Assembly: GCA_028875075.1 (NCBI GenBank)
Contig: JAPPGF010000031.1
Coordinates: 51,207-115,206 of the forward strand
Source: Gemmatimonadota bacterium
Lineage (GTDB): Bacteria > Gemmatimonadota > Gemmatimonadetes > Longimicrobiales > Gaopeijiaceae
Reading direction: 5' to 3'
DNA: 64,000 bases
Shown here: in pieces, positions 1-8,818 of the stretch
How the letters are laid out: the number at the start of each line of letters is the position of its first letter
Numbering within the stretch: position 1 is the stretch's first letter
Made by a program: the position numbers and the translations under genes
Notes under the pieces: generated by a model
Seen by the model: only the letters and a program-made list of their open reading frames with translations
Databases searched by the model: none
What the model was told of the DNA's origin: nothing

Positions 1-84
1 TTCATTTTTTTAAACCCGCCCGGCCGCCCCCCGGCGCGCGGCCGGGCCCGGCCCGCGCCGCCCCCGCGCGGCGGCCGCCCCCCG

Positions 85-1158
85 CTAGCCTTCCCCTGCT
101 CCGTCCTCGGCCAGAGCCGCCCCCGCGGGCGGCGGATGCCGGTCCATGAGGGCGGCGATCCAGCGGAGGTCGGGTACGTGCTCCATCGCGATCTTGACGA
201 CCATCGTAAGCGGGACCGCCAGCAGCGCGCCCACGGGCCCCCATACCCACGCCCAAAAGAGCAGCGACAGGAATACGACCAGGACGGACAGCCCCATGCG
301 GCGTCCGAACAGCTGCGGTTCCAGCAGGTTCCCGAACAGGGCGTTTACCGCCATGTAGCCCGCCGCCACGGCCAGCACTCGCAGCTCGCCGAGCGTGATG
401 AACGTGATCAGCAGGGCCGGTACCGCCGCGATGAGAGAGCCGATCTGAGGCACGAAGTTGAGGATGAAGGCGACGAGTCCGAGCAGAATCGGGAAGTCCA
501 CACCGAGCAACCAGCAGAGCAGGCCGATGCTGACCCCGGTGCCGACGCTGACGAGCGTCTTGATCCAGACGTACGCCTGGATGTCCCGGACCATGTGTCT
601 CAGGTCGAAATCGGTGCGCTCGCTCGAACCGAAGACGGCCTTGAACTTCACGGGAAGCACGGTGGACTCGGCCAGCACGAAGACCATGATCAGGCCGACC
701 AGCAGGACCATCGACAGCAGCGACAGCACGACCCGCACGGTCCCGGTAAAGAGCGAGAGCACACGGCTCGGCTCGAGCAGGTCGAGCTGCACGTACTCCC
801 CGACGGACAGCCCCCGCGCGTCGAGCACGGCCACCCAGCCCACGAACCTCTCCTGCAGCAGCCTGGCGTACTCGGGCAGCCGTTCGTTCAGGCCCCCGAC
901 CGAATTCGTCACCAGCAGGACGATCGCCACGAGCACGAGCGCGTCGAGCAGCATCGCCATGCCGATTGCCAGGGGCCCAGGCACGCCCCGCGCGCGGAGC
1001 CTGAAGAGGACCGGCATGGTAACGACGGCGAGGAAGGCGGCGAGAACGATCGGCACGACGATCGGTCCCGCGAGCTTGAGGCCCGCAATGATGATCACCA
1101 GGGAGGCGAGGACGTTGAGGAAACTGCCTCCAGGCCGGCGATCGCCCGTGTCGATCAT
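85..1158 (-). CDS. AI-2E family transporter (first copy)
   Basis: Polytopic inner-membrane protein of about 357 residues belonging to the AI-2E/TqsA/YdiK permease family (PF01594). Members export autoinducer-2 or, in some halophiles, act as cation antiporters; the substrate here cannot be told. Hydrophobic segments run from about residue 10 to the C-terminus with the usual long hydrophilic stretch between TM3 and TM4, and the conserved C-terminal pattern of proline and glycine around GPVGALLAVPLTMVVK is present. The reading frame opens further upstream, but the residues before MIDTGDRRPGG are Arg/Pro-rich and do not look like a membrane protein, so the ATG at 1158 is preferred. It is the last gene of a three-gene minus-strand operon and closely resembles the first gene (second copy at 1714-2853). 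Confidence 0.85.
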   Translation of the reverse strand: MIDTGDRRPGGSFLNVLASLVIIIAGLKLAGPIVVPIVLAAFLAVVTMPVLFRLRARGVPGPLAIGMAMLLDALVLVAIVLLVTNSVGGLNERLPEYARLLQERFVGWVAVLDARGLSVGEYVQLDLLEPSRVLSLFTGTVRVVLSLLSMVLLVGLIMVFVLAESTVLPVKFKAVFGSSERTDFDLRHMVRDIQAYVWIKTLVSVGTGVSIGLLCWLLGVDFPILLGLVAFILNFVPQIGSLIAAVPALLITFITLGELRVLAVAAGYMAVNALFGNLLEPQLFGRRMGLSVLVVFLSLLFWAWVWGPVGALLAVPLTMVVKIAMEHVPDLRWIAALMDRHPPPAGAALAEDGAGEG

Positions 1159-1201
1159 CCTCGGGGCGCCGGAGTCACCGGTCCGCAGGCGGGCGCTCAC
1201 G

Positions 1202-1711
1202 CTAGCGGGCGGGCGGGCACAGGAACGCCCTGCCGTGCCAACTCTCGCGCGCGGGCCGCTCCCACCGCCCCGACCGCACGCCACCCAGGCTCGTCAGGGT
1301 AGTGTCGAAGACCCGTGTGTCTCCGTCGACTTCGCCCGCCTCCACCCGGCTCCTGAACGTGGCACGGTCGACGCGGACGACTTCACCCGCCGGATCCCGA
1401 TAATACAGCGCGCCGTGACCGACCAGCCCGACACCGAGGCTGCGCTGTACGTCCTTGAGGACATCCACCATGGCGTCGATCGAGCAACCCGACGGGGGGA
1501 CGCTGGCCTGGTCGACGGCCACCATCAGGAAGCGGTCGTCGCTGAGCGCGCGAGCGGCGGTGAGGGGAGTGCCGTGGGCCTTCCAGTCCGCGAGGAAGCG
1601 GTCGACCTCCGTGAGCAGCACGGTCCGCTCGGACGGCGAGAGGCGCCGCTCGGCACCGAAGATCCAGAGCCGCGCGTCGTCGGGCAGCAGATCGAGCGAG
1701 ACCAGTGGCAT
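1202..1711 (-). CDS. Small conserved cytosolic protein of the group often named 'ABC transporter ATPase'
   Basis: Soluble protein of 169 residues. It resembles a short family (about 160 aa) known in Bacteroidota and Gemmatimonadota that databases often label 'ABC transporter ATPase', although no Walker motifs are visible here. Family-like landmarks are LPDDARLWIFGAER near the N-terminus, SGCSIDAMVDVLKD near residue 75, and a C-terminal ending with ESWHGRAF. Its function is unknown. The ATG at 1711 starts 2 nt after the stop of the upstream AI-2E permease gene, and 43 nt separate it from the downstream one, so it sits inside an operon between two related permeases. A longer upstream frame exists but is out of keeping with the family length. 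Confidence 0.75.
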   Translation of the reverse strand: MPLVSLDLLPDDARLWIFGAERRLSPSERTVLLTEVDRFLADWKAHGTPLTAARALSDDRFLMVAVDQASVPPSGCSIDAMVDVLKDVQRSLGVGLVGHGALYYRDPAGEVVRVDRATFRSRVEAGEVDGDTRVFDTTLTSLGGVRSGRWERPARESWHGRAFLCPPAR

Positions 1712-1713
1712 GG

Positions 1714-2853
1714 TCAGCTCGCCACCCGCGTCTGCTCCGAGGCCGCTACCGCGACGGCGGCGTCGCCCTCGGGCTGCGGGGCTGCGGAGGGCGGGCCGTC
1801 GCCGCTCGGCTCCCGGGCCCGCGGAGGCACGTCGTCCAGCAGCACCGCGATCCAACTGAGGTCCGGCACGTTTTCGACGGCGATCTTGAGGACCATGGTC
1901 AGCGGCACGGAGAGAAGCGCCCCGACGGGACCCCACACCCAGCCCCAGAAGAGCAACGAGAGCACGACGACCAGGGTCGACAGGCCCATCCTGCGTCCCA
2001 TGATATGCGGATCAATGATGTTCCCGATGACGGTGTTGATCGCGAAATAACCCAGCGCGACGATCAGCCCGGTGACCTCTCCGTGCAAGACGAGGGCCAG
2101 CAACACGCCGGGAATCGCAGCGATGATCGAGCCGATCGTGGGAACGAAGTTGAGGACGAACGCGATCAGACCCAGCAGGACGGGGAAATCGAGCGAGGCC
2201 AACAGGCACAGGACGGTTACCGAGACCCCCGTGGCGAGACTGAGCACGAACTTGAGCCCCAGATAGACCTGCACCTCCTTGGCGATCTGCATGAGCCGCA
2301 GACGCCCTTGCCGGTTGCCCCCCAGGATCGCCTGGAACTTCAACGGGAAGACCGTCGCCTCGGCCAGCACGAACGTCATGATCAAGCCGATGATGAAAGC
2401 GACCGTGAACACCTGCGCGATGGTCTGCACGGCCCCGCTCACGAGCGCGAATACGCGCGTGGCGTCCGCGAAGTCGATGTTCAAGTAGGCCGTCGCCGGG
2501 ATCCCGCGCGCCTCGAGCTCCATCATCCAGCGATCCCAGTGGCCCCCGAACAGGCTCACATAGCCGGGGAACTTGGTGTTCAGGTCCGCCAGGGCGTTGG
2601 TCACGATCAGGACCATCAGCCCGAACACGAGCGCGTTGATGAGAACCGTCGTGCCGACCGCGAGCGGAGCCCAAACCTTGCGCCGGCGAAGGCCGAACAT
2701 GATCGGCATGGAAACGACGGCGAGGAACAGGGCGAGCACGAACGGCACGAGGATCGTCGCGGCCGCCTTGAGGCCTGCCACGATGATCGCGAGACAGGCG
2801 AACACCAACAGCAGGCCTGCCCCGGGGCGCTCGTCCATGCGATCGAGGATCAT
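1714..2853 (-). CDS. AI-2E family transporter (second copy)
   Basis: Predicted inner-membrane permease of 379 residues from the same family as the gene at 85-1158 (PF01594). Near-identical blocks such as [22 protein letters not shown] and the LNFVPxIGS motif show that the two copies are paralogues. The C-terminal 35 residues are a hydrophilic acidic/Ala-Pro tail absent from the other copy. Two in-frame ATGs (2853 and 2838) are possible and neither has a strong ribosome binding site. This is the first gene of the minus-strand operon. It is divergent from the release-factor-like gene at 2913, so the promoter should lie in the 59 nt between them. The transported substrate cannot be inferred. Confidence 0.88.
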   Translation of the reverse strand: MILDRMDERPGAGLLLVFACLAIIVAGLKAAATILVPFVLALFLAVVSMPIMFGLRRRKVWAPLAVGTTVLINALVFGLMVLIVTNALADLNTKFPGYVSLFGGHWDRWMMELEARGIPATAYLNIDFADATRVFALVSGAVQTIAQVFTVAFIIGLIMTFVLAEATVFPLKFQAILGGNRQGRLRLMQIAKEVQVYLGLKFVLSLATGVSVTVLCLLASLDFPVLLGLIAFVLNFVPTIGSIIAAIPGVLLALVLHGEVTGLIVALGYFAINTVIGNIIDPHIMGRRMGLSTLVVVLSLLFWGWVWGPVGALLSVPLTMVLKIAVENVPDLSWIAVLLDDVPPRAREPSGDGPPSAAPQPEGDAAVAVAASEQTRVAS

Positions 2854-2912
2854 CCGGCTCGGTCCGGGCTAGGGGAGGCGCGCAGCCGCGCACGACAGCA
2901 ATATACGAAGAA

Positions 2913-3284
2913 ATGGAACCTTCATCTCACCCGCCGCCTTTCCCGGTCCCCGATACCGACCGGGCGCTCCTGGGCCAATGCCGGGTGGAGACCTTCCGCT
3001 CCGGCGGCAAGGGCGGCCAGCACGCCAACACGACCGACAGCGGCGTGCGTCTGACCCACGAGCCCACGGGGATCACGGCCGTGTCACGGAGCGAGCGAAG
3101 CCAGCATCGCAACAAGGCCGTCGCACTGGCCAGGCTCCGGCGGAAGCTCGAACGCCGCAACGAACGGCAGTCGCCCCGCGCGCCGACCTCCGTTCCGGCG
3201 GCGGAGAAGCGCAAGCGCCTGGAGGAGAAACGTCGGCGCGGCCGCCTAAAGCGGCTGCGGCGCGAGCCGCCGCTGGAGGATTGA
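2913..3284 (+). CDS. Short peptide-chain-release-factor-like protein (GGQ domain, ArfB/RF-1 type)
   Basis: Protein of 123 residues made only of the peptidyl-tRNA hydrolysis (RF-1, PF00472) domain. The catalytic GGQ tripeptide sits inside [18 protein letters not shown] at about residues 30-47, and the last 50 residues are a highly basic Lys/Arg-rich tail. There is no codon-recognition domain, so it is not RF1 or RF2. Members with this layout (ArfB/YaeJ and relatives) release stalled ribosomes by placing the basic tail in the mRNA channel. That function is plausible here but inferred. The gene stands alone, divergent from the AI-2E operon. Confidence 0.82.
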   Translation: MEPSSHPPPFPVPDTDRALLGQCRVETFRSGGKGGQHANTTDSGVRLTHEPTGITAVSRSERSQHRNKAVALARLRRKLERRNERQSPRAPTSVPAAEKRKRLEEKRRRGRLKRLRREPPLED

Positions 3285-3603
3285 GGCCGGCGCGAGACTC
3301 CCGACGCTGCGCTCGCGGCCCGTACTCCGTGACGGTGGCGGCCGCGACCCGTCGCAGGGCCCGACGGCATTGGGCCACGGTCAAGCCCAGCGGCCCTGCC
3401 TGCACCATGGCGGCGGGCGCCAACAGTCGCCGTCGCCTGGTCTGAGACGCCCGGGACGCGTGAGGCCGCAAGCCTGTCGTGGCTGCGCGGCGAGGACGAC
3501 CGTGCCTCGACATCCCACGGCGCCGCGACGGGGCGCTATCTTCGTGGCGCCCGACGCGATCTTCTCGCGTCCGACATCTCAACTCAGCCGCGGAAACGTA
3601 CTG
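3285..3603. other. Intergenic stretch without a supported gene
   Basis: About 320 nt between the release-factor-like gene and the ABC exporter. The exporter's frame stays open back to an ATG at 3370, but the translated residues are Arg/Pro/Gly/His-rich and resemble GC-rich non-coding DNA. No convincing promoter hexamers or hairpin with a T-run were found by eye. Confidence 0.5.
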
Positions 3604-5475
3604 TTGGCACTCCTGCGCGCTCCTGAGCGCACCCGTCCGCCCCGCTCTTCCGACCGGCACGACCGGGCCGAGCGCTCCAAGATCGAGTTCGCGAACGTCC
3701 GTGCCGAGGCCGGACACCTGATTCGCGCGCACCGCAAGAGTCTCGCCCTGGGGTTGATCCTGATGTTGATCAACCGCTCGGCCGGACTCGTGCTCCCTGC
3801 GATGCCCAAGTACCTGATCGACGACGTGATCGGACAGGGGCGCCCCGACCTGCTCGGTTGGCTCGTGTTCGCCGCGGGGGCCGCCGCCCTCGTGCAAGCC
3901 GCCACGTCGTTCGGCCTGTCCCAGATCGTGAGCGTGGCCGCACAGGGGGCGATCGCCAAGATGCGAAAGGACGTCCAGGCGCATGTCCTACGCCTCCCGG
4001 TCGGCTACTTCGACTCTACCAAGAGCGGCGTCTTGATCTCGCGCATCATGACCGACCCCGAAGGGATCCGGAACCTGGTCGGCACGGGGCTCGTCCAGTT
4101 GATCGGGGGCGTCCTCACGGCCGCCGCGGCCTTCGTCGTCCTGCTCGCGCTCAACACCCGACTCACGCTCATGACCGTCGCGCTGCTCCTCGTCTTCGTC
4201 GCGTCGATGTCCGTCGCGTTCAAGAGACTGCGCCCGATCTTCCGCAAGCGCCACGAGATCAATGCCGAGGTGACCGGACGCCTCAACGAGACACTGGGCG
4301 GTATCCAACTCGTCAAGACCTACGTGGCGGAAAGGCGCGAGGCGGCCGTGTTCGGCGGCGGGGTGGACCGCCTGTTCAGGAACATCGCGTCAACGATCAC
4401 CGGAACGTCCGCGGTGGCCGCGATCTCGACCGTGATCATCGGAGGCGTCAGCGTCATGATCCTGCTGCTCGGCGGACGCGCGATCCTGGCCGGTACGATG
4501 ACCACGGGCGAGCTCTTCAGCTACGTCCTCTATGTCGGCGTCATGGTAGCGCCCCTGGTCCAGATCTCGAGCATAGGCACACAGATCACGGAGGCCTTCG
4601 CCGGCCTGGACCGCATCCACGAGCTCCGCTCGGTGAGTACCGAGGACGAGAGTGACGGAGGGCGGAGCGCGGTCGACGACATGCCGGGCGAGGTCGTCTT
4701 CGAAGACGTGTCGTTCGAGTACAAGCCCGACGCGCCGGTCCTCAAGGGGATCTCGTTCCGTGCTCCAGCCGGCACGACAACCGCGCTGGTCGGCCCCTCC
4801 GGTTCCGGCAAGAGCACGCTGATCAGGTTGGCGATGGCGTTTTATCGCCCGCAGGCCGGGCGAATTCTCGTCGACGGCCGCGACCTCGCCGAGCTCAAGC
4901 TGCGCGACTACCGGAGGCACTTGGGCGTCGTCATGCAGGACAATTTCCTCTTCGACGGCACGATCCGGGAGAACATCGCTTTCGCCCACCCGCGGGCGAC
5001 CGACCGGGAGATCCGGGCGGCGGCGCGCATCGCGCACTGCGACGAATTCATCGAGAGGTTCGACCGGCAATACGACACCGTCGTGGGTGAGCGGGGCATC
5101 AAACTCTCGGGAGGTCAGCGCCAGCGGGTTGGCATCGCGCGCGCCATCCTGGCCAACCCGCGGGTGCTCATTCTGGACGAGGCAACCTCGAGCCTGGACA
5201 GCGAGGCCGAGGCGCTCATCCAAGACGGCCTGCGCGCCCTCAGGAGGGGGCGTACGACTTTCGTGATCGCGCACCGCCTGTCGACCATCCGGAGCGCCGA
5301 CCAGATCCTGGTGCTCGACCACGGCGAGATCGTCGAGCGCGGCACGCACGTCCAGTTGATGAGTTTGGACGGACTCTATCGCCGCCTCTACGAGCGCCAG
5401 CACGGGCTGATGGAAGACCTCTACGTCAACCCGGGCGAGGAGCCCGCCGTAGAAGAGGCGGGCCAGACGATCTAG
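3604..5475 (+). CDS. ABC transporter, fused permease/ATPase (exporter type)
   Basis: Half-transporter of roughly 623 residues with six transmembrane helices in the first 300 and an ATP-binding cassette in the last 240. The cassette is intact: Walker A GPSGSGKST, signature LSGGQRQRVGIARAI, Walker B RVLILDEATSSLD and the switch histidine in FVIAHRLST. The layout matches type IV (MsbA/LmrA-like) exporters of lipids, peptides or drugs, which work as dimers; the substrate is unknown. The 5' end is uncertain. Family members begin shortly before the first helix (here AHRKSLALGLILML), which fits a non-ATG start near 3604; GTG 3544 and ATG 3370 are in-frame alternatives. It has no partner gene, so it probably forms a homodimer. 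Confidence 0.9.
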   Translation: MALLRAPERTRPPRSSDRHDRAERSKIEFANVRAEAGHLIRAHRKSLALGLILMLINRSAGLVLPAMPKYLIDDVIGQGRPDLLGWLVFAAGAAALVQAATSFGLSQIVSVAAQGAIAKMRKDVQAHVLRLPVGYFDSTKSGVLISRIMTDPEGIRNLVGTGLVQLIGGVLTAAAAFVVLLALNTRLTLMTVALLLVFVASMSVAFKRLRPIFRKRHEINAEVTGRLNETLGGIQLVKTYVAERREAAVFGGGVDRLFRNIASTITGTSAVAAISTVIIGGVSVMILLLGGRAILAGTMTTGELFSYVLYVGVMVAPLVQISSIGTQITEAFAGLDRIHELRSVSTEDESDGGRSAVDDMPGEVVFEDVSFEYKPDAPVLKGISFRAPAGTTTALVGPSGSGKSTLIRLAMAFYRPQAGRILVDGRDLAELKLRDYRRHLGVVMQDNFLFDGTIRENIAFAHPRATDREIRAAARIAHCDEFIERFDRQYDTVVGERGIKLSGGQRQRVGIARAILANPRVLILDEATSSLDSEAEALIQDGLRALRRGRTTFVIAHRLSTIRSADQILVLDHGEIVERGTHVQLMSLDGLYRRLYERQHGLMEDLYVNPGEEPAVEEAGQTI

Positions 5476-5585
5476 GGCGGAGCGGGAGGCCGCCCCTGCG
5501 TCTTGTTGCTGACGACCGGGCGGCCGCGCGCCGCGGCCCGGCACAGCAGAGGCGGCGGGCGGGCGGGAGCGCCCCGCCAGCGCAA

Positions 5586-5659
5586 TGGGCCCGCCAGGAT
5601 TCGAACCTGGGACCTACGGATTATGAGTCCGCTGCTCTGACCGGCTGAGCTACGGGCCC
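5586..5659 (-). tRNA. tRNA with CAU anticodon (Met elongator or Ile2)
   Basis: A 74-nt cloverleaf read on the minus strand. The acceptor stem is GGGCCCG/CGGGCCC, the D-arm is GCTC..GAGC, the anticodon stem is GCGGA/TCCGT with loop CTCATAA (anticodon CAT), and the T-arm carries the GGTTCGAATCC motif, with discriminator base A. The CCA end is not encoded. The CAU anticodon can mean elongator tRNA-Met or, after lysidine modification of C34, tRNA-Ile for AUA codons. The sequence alone does not settle this by eye. It is not an initiator: the acceptor begins with a normal G-C pair. Confidence 0.93.
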
Positions 5660-5865
5660 CGCGGCACGTAAGGTACGCGTTCGGTCCCGTCCGGTCAGCC
5701 CGACGCATGATCCCGGCCCGCGCCCCCGGGGCAGAGGAGAACTCGCTGGGGGCCGGACGCCATCCGACTGGGGCCGGCGACCGAACGGTCGCCCCACGCA
5801 CGTGACTCGGCGGCGCGGACCGCCGCCGGGAGGCACCTGCCCCGCGCCGGGGGTACCAGGGTCCG

Positions 5866-6510
5866 ATGCGAGAGCCGTACGGTCGCGAGCGCACTAGGAT
5901 GCTGGAAGAGCACCTCCGCGCCCGAGGGATCCGGCATCCCCGTGTGCTCGAAGCGATGGCGAGCGTTCCCCGGCACCGATTCGTACCGGCCGGAGCGCGG
6001 CCGCATGCGTATGCCGATCGCGCGCTCCCCCTCCGGCACCGCCAGACCATCTCGCAGCCGTACATCGTGGCCTTCATGACCGAGGCGCTGGACGTCGGGC
6101 CGAGCCATCGCGTCCTCGAGGTGGGGACGGGGAGCGGCTACCAGACCGCCGTGCTCGCACCCCTCGCGAAGGAGGTCTACACGATCGAGCGGATCGGCGA
6201 TCTGCAGCGATCCGCTCGTGAGCTCCTGGAGGAGCTAGGCGTCCCCAACGTGCGCTATCGCGTCGGCAACGGCGCGCTGGGCTGGCCCGAGCACGCGCCC
6301 TTCGACCGCATCCTCGTCACTGCCGGCGCCCCGGCCGTGCCGGACGCTCTCAAGCGGCAGCTCTCGCCCGACGGCGGCCTCATGGTGATCCCGGTAGGGG
6401 ACGCCGACCTGCAGGAGCTGGTCGCGATTACGCGCGCCGGGGCAGCCTGGACCTCGGAGCCGCTTCTCGGCTGCCGCTTCGTTCCACTGGTCGGAGCCGA
6501 GGGCCGCTAG
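5866..6510 (+). CDS. pcm: Protein-L-isoaspartate O-methyltransferase
   Basis: Cytosolic SAM-dependent enzyme of 214 residues that methylates L-isoaspartyl residues in damaged proteins so that they can revert to aspartate. The class I methyltransferase motif is LEVGTGSGYQTAVLAPLA at about residues 83-100. The PCMT signature around QTISQPYIVAFMTEAL precedes it, and the PVGD...L block follows near the C-terminus. Length matches the family. The stop codon overlaps the stop of the convergent rluB gene (the TAG is shared as CTAG on both strands), so the 3' ends run into each other without an intergenic terminator. Confidence 0.93.
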   Translation: MREPYGRERTRMLEEHLRARGIRHPRVLEAMASVPRHRFVPAGARPHAYADRALPLRHRQTISQPYIVAFMTEALDVGPSHRVLEVGTGSGYQTAVLAPLAKEVYTIERIGDLQRSARELLEELGVPNVRYRVGNGALGWPEHAPFDRILVTAGAPAVPDALKRQLSPDGGLMVIPVGDADLQELVAITRAGAAWTSEPLLGCRFVPLVGAEGR

Positions 6511-7244
6511 GCGCCGGGGACGTCGCCCCCGGCCCCGCCGGCCGCCCGACGAAGCGCGGCGAGTTCGCCGGGCGTGAGCTCGCGCCACGCGGCTGCAGGC
6601 AGCGACCCGAGCCTCACGGGACCGAAGCGCTCGCGACGGAGCCAGCGGACCGAGTGGCCCGCCGCGCTCATGAGGCGGCGCACCTCGCGCTTGCGACCTT
6701 CGCTCAGGACGAGCTGCAGGACGCTTCCCTCCGGCTCGTCGCCCAGGTGCCCGGCACGCAGCGCGCGGGCGAGTCCGTCGTCCAGCTCCACGCCGCTGGT
6801 GACGGTCCGCACGACGTCCGGGCCCGCGCGGCCGCGCAGGCCGACCCGGTACTCGCGCTCGACCCCGGAGGAGGGATGGAGGAGGCGGTGGGCAAGCTCG
6901 CCGTCGTTGGTGAAGAGCAGCAGACCCTCCGTCTCGCGGTCCAAGCGCCCCACGTAGCGAAGCACCGCGTGTTCGGCCCGGAGACAGTCGTAGACCGTGC
7001 GGCCTCCGTGCGGGTCGGCGCGCGTGACCAGCGTGCCGACGGGCTTGTTGAACGCGATCCAACGAGCCGCGTCCGCTCGGATCCGCCGCCCGTCCACCTC
7101 GACGACGTCCCGCTCGGGATCGACCCGGGCACCGAGTGTCGTCGCCGGAGCGCCGTTCACGCTCACCCGACCCTCGAGCATGAGCGTTTCGGCCTCGCGC
7201 CGCGAGGCGATCCCAGCCCGCGAGAGGAACCTCTGAATGCGCAC
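6507..7244 (-). CDS. rluB: 23S rRNA pseudouridine synthase of the RsuA/RluB family
   Basis: RNA-modifying enzyme of 245 residues. It has an N-terminal S4 RNA-binding domain (MRIQRFLSRAGIASRREAE, through GRVSVNG) followed by the RsuA/RluB/E/F catalytic domain. The nucleophilic aspartate lies in GRLDRETEGLLLFTNDG at about residues 100-116. RluB modifies U2605-equivalent positions of 23S rRNA, but the family also includes RsuA and RluE/F, so the exact target is inferred from the common scpA-scpB-rluB gene order. Its ATG lies 22 nt after scpB, so it is the last gene of the operon running from the site-2 protease gene at 9456. Confidence 0.9.
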   Translation of the reverse strand: MRIQRFLSRAGIASRREAETLMLEGRVSVNGAPATTLGARVDPERDVVEVDGRRIRADAARWIAFNKPVGTLVTRADPHGGRTVYDCLRAEHAVLRYVGRLDRETEGLLLFTNDGELAHRLLHPSSGVEREYRVGLRGRAGPDVVRTVTSGVELDDGLARALRAGHLGDEPEGSVLQLVLSEGRKREVRRLMSAAGHSVRWLRRERFGPVRLGSLPAAAWRELTPGELAALRRAAGGAGGDVPGA

Positions 7245-7266
7245 CCCTAGCCCGCCCTCCCGCTCG

Positions 7267-7905
7267 TTACTGCGAACCGGGCCGTTCCCGCCGCTCGGTC
7301 GGCTCCACCGCTGCGAACGCGGCCGCGCGCGGAGTGCCCTCCTTGGCGGCGAGCCCGTCTTCCGTCGGGCCCAGCGGCGCTCGCTCGCGCAGCACGACCG
7401 GAAGTTCCTCCGGACGGGGCAGGTCCTCGACCGAGCGATAGCCGAAATGGTCGAGGAAACGCTTCGTGGTACCGTACAGTAACGGCCGGCCGAGTCCCTC
7501 GGCCCGCCCGACCACCTCGACCAACCCCCGATCCTGGAGCGTGCGTAACACGCCTCCGCACTGGACCCCGCGGACGTACTCGATCTCGATGCGGCCTATC
7601 GGCTGACGGTAGGCGATGATCGCGAGCGTCTCGAGCGCGGGTCCGGAGAGCCGCGTCGGCCGCGGGACGGTATCGAACCGCTCGAGGTAGGCCCAGAACT
7701 CCGCGCGCGTCAGCAGCTGGAATCCCTCGGCGAGCTCCACTACCTCGAACGCGCGTTCGCCCTCGCGGTACTCGGTCCGCAGCGCGCGGATCGCCTCCTC
7801 GACGACTTCCTCGTCGAGCGACGCGTCCGCGCGGGCGATCTCTTCCGCCCTGAGCGGGGCGTCGCTCGAAAACAGGATCGCCTCCACGATCTGCGTGACC
7901 TTCAC
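7267..7905 (-). CDS. scpB: Segregation and condensation protein B
   Basis: Protein of 212 residues, a kleisin-associated winged-helix partner of the SMC-ScpA condensin complex that compacts and segregates the chromosome. Typical blocks are the N-terminal VEAILFSSDAPLRAEEIA, then SGPALETLAIIAYRQPIGRIEIEYVRGV and LLYGTTKRFLDHFG. The start is a GTG at 7905. The last 45 residues are an Ala/Pro/Glu-rich tail beyond the usual core. It lies 124 nt downstream of scpA and 22 nt upstream of rluB, the standard neighbourhood. Confidence 0.93.
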   Translation of the reverse strand: MKVTQIVEAILFSSDAPLRAEEIARADASLDEEVVEEAIRALRTEYREGERAFEVVELAEGFQLLTRAEFWAYLERFDTVPRPTRLSGPALETLAIIAYRQPIGRIEIEYVRGVQCGGVLRTLQDRGLVEVVGRAEGLGRPLLYGTTKRFLDHFGYRSVEDLPRPEELPVVLRERAPLGPTEDGLAAKEGTPRAAAFAAVEPTERRERPGSQ

Positions 7906-8029
7906 GGCCGCCTCTCCATTCTCGTCTTAGGCCTGACTCGCTCCGGGTCCAGGCGCACCGCGAGCTCCTCCGCGGGCTCGACCCGCTCCGGTCCGCCCGG
8001 AGCGGCCGTGGCGCGCAACCTCGGGCCGC

Positions 8030-8818
8030 TCAGGCGGTGTCCGTGGCGTCCTGCGCGGAGGGCGGCCCGTCGTCGTCCGTGCGCCGATAGAGCCAGAGCT
8101 CTCCGAAGGGGGTGACCTGCCGGAGCGAGAGCTCCCGCCGGCGCGACATCTCCAGTCCCGCCAGCAACGTCAAGACGGCGTGCACCTTCTCCTCGAACCC
8201 CTTGAGCAGGCGGCTGAACTCGATGCGCGCGTCCTTACCGAGCGCACGCGTGATCAAGAGGATCTTCTCCTCCATGGAGGTGCGGCGGGCACCGAGCGGG
8301 TAGCGGCGCTGCGTCGTCTCCGGCGCCTCTACGGCCAGCGCAGCCTGGAATACATCCTCCCAGGTGGTCTCGAGCGGCGTGTCCGCCCAAGCGGCGCGGG
8401 GCCGTGCCGGTACGAACCCCTTCCCGAACCGCCGCGCGCGCTCGGATTCCGCCCACTGCAGGCGGTTCGCGACCTCGCGGATCAGCTCGTACTCGAGAAG
8501 GCGCCGTACCAGCTCGGCCCTCGGATCCTCGTCCGCCCCGTCCTCGTGGCGTGGCAGGAGCATCTGTGCCTTGATGCGGACCAAGGTCGCCGCCATGTCC
8601 AGGAACTCGCCGGCCCCCTCGAGCTGTTCGGCTTCGATGCCCTCGACCGCTGCCAGGAACTGATCGGTGATCCTCGCGATGGGGATCTTGAAGATGTCCA
8701 GGTCCTGCTGCCGGATCAGGTGGAGCAGCAGGTCGAGCGGGCCGTGGAAACGGTCCAGCTCGACGACGAGCAGGTCCTCGCGCGAGGCCAGTGGGCTGCG
8801 CGGGACGCTCAGCTCCAC
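8030..8818 (-). CDS. scpA: Segregation and condensation protein A (kleisin)
   Basis: Protein of 262 residues, the kleisin subunit that bridges the SMC heads. The family hallmark VELDRFHGPLDLLLHLIRQQDLDIFKIPIARIT sits at about residues 20-52 (quoted in pieces: FHGPLDLLLHLI, then DIFKIPIARIT). It is followed by EFLDMAATLVRIKAQMLLPR, and a C-terminal winged-helix region that includes VLTLLAGLEMSRRRELSLRQ. The start is a GTG at 8818 that overlaps the end of the upstream M50 protease gene by 10 nt, which suggests translational coupling. Confidence 0.9.
   Translation of the reverse strand: MELSVPRSPLASREDLLVVELDRFHGPLDLLLHLIRQQDLDIFKIPIARITDQFLAAVEGIEAEQLEGAGEFLDMAATLVRIKAQMLLPRHEDGADEDPRAELVRRLLEYELIREVANRLQWAESERARRFGKGFVPARPRAAWADTPLETTWEDVFQAALAVEAPETTQRRYPLGARRTSMEEKILLITRALGKDARIEFSRLLKGFEEKVHAVLTLLAGLEMSRRRELSLRQVTPFGELWLYRRTDDDGPPSAQDATDTA

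Noticed and set aside
1-84. Extremely GC-rich palindromic stretch next to seven T's at the left edge as a terminator
   Set aside because: The T-run would lie on the wrong side for the minus-strand AI-2E gene, reading as A's in its transcript; the dyads may just reflect composition.
136-2050. Long plus-strand open frames opposite the AI-2E operon
   Set aside because: Arg/His/Gln- or Ser/Thr-rich translations antisense to clear permeases; typical high-GC shadow frames.
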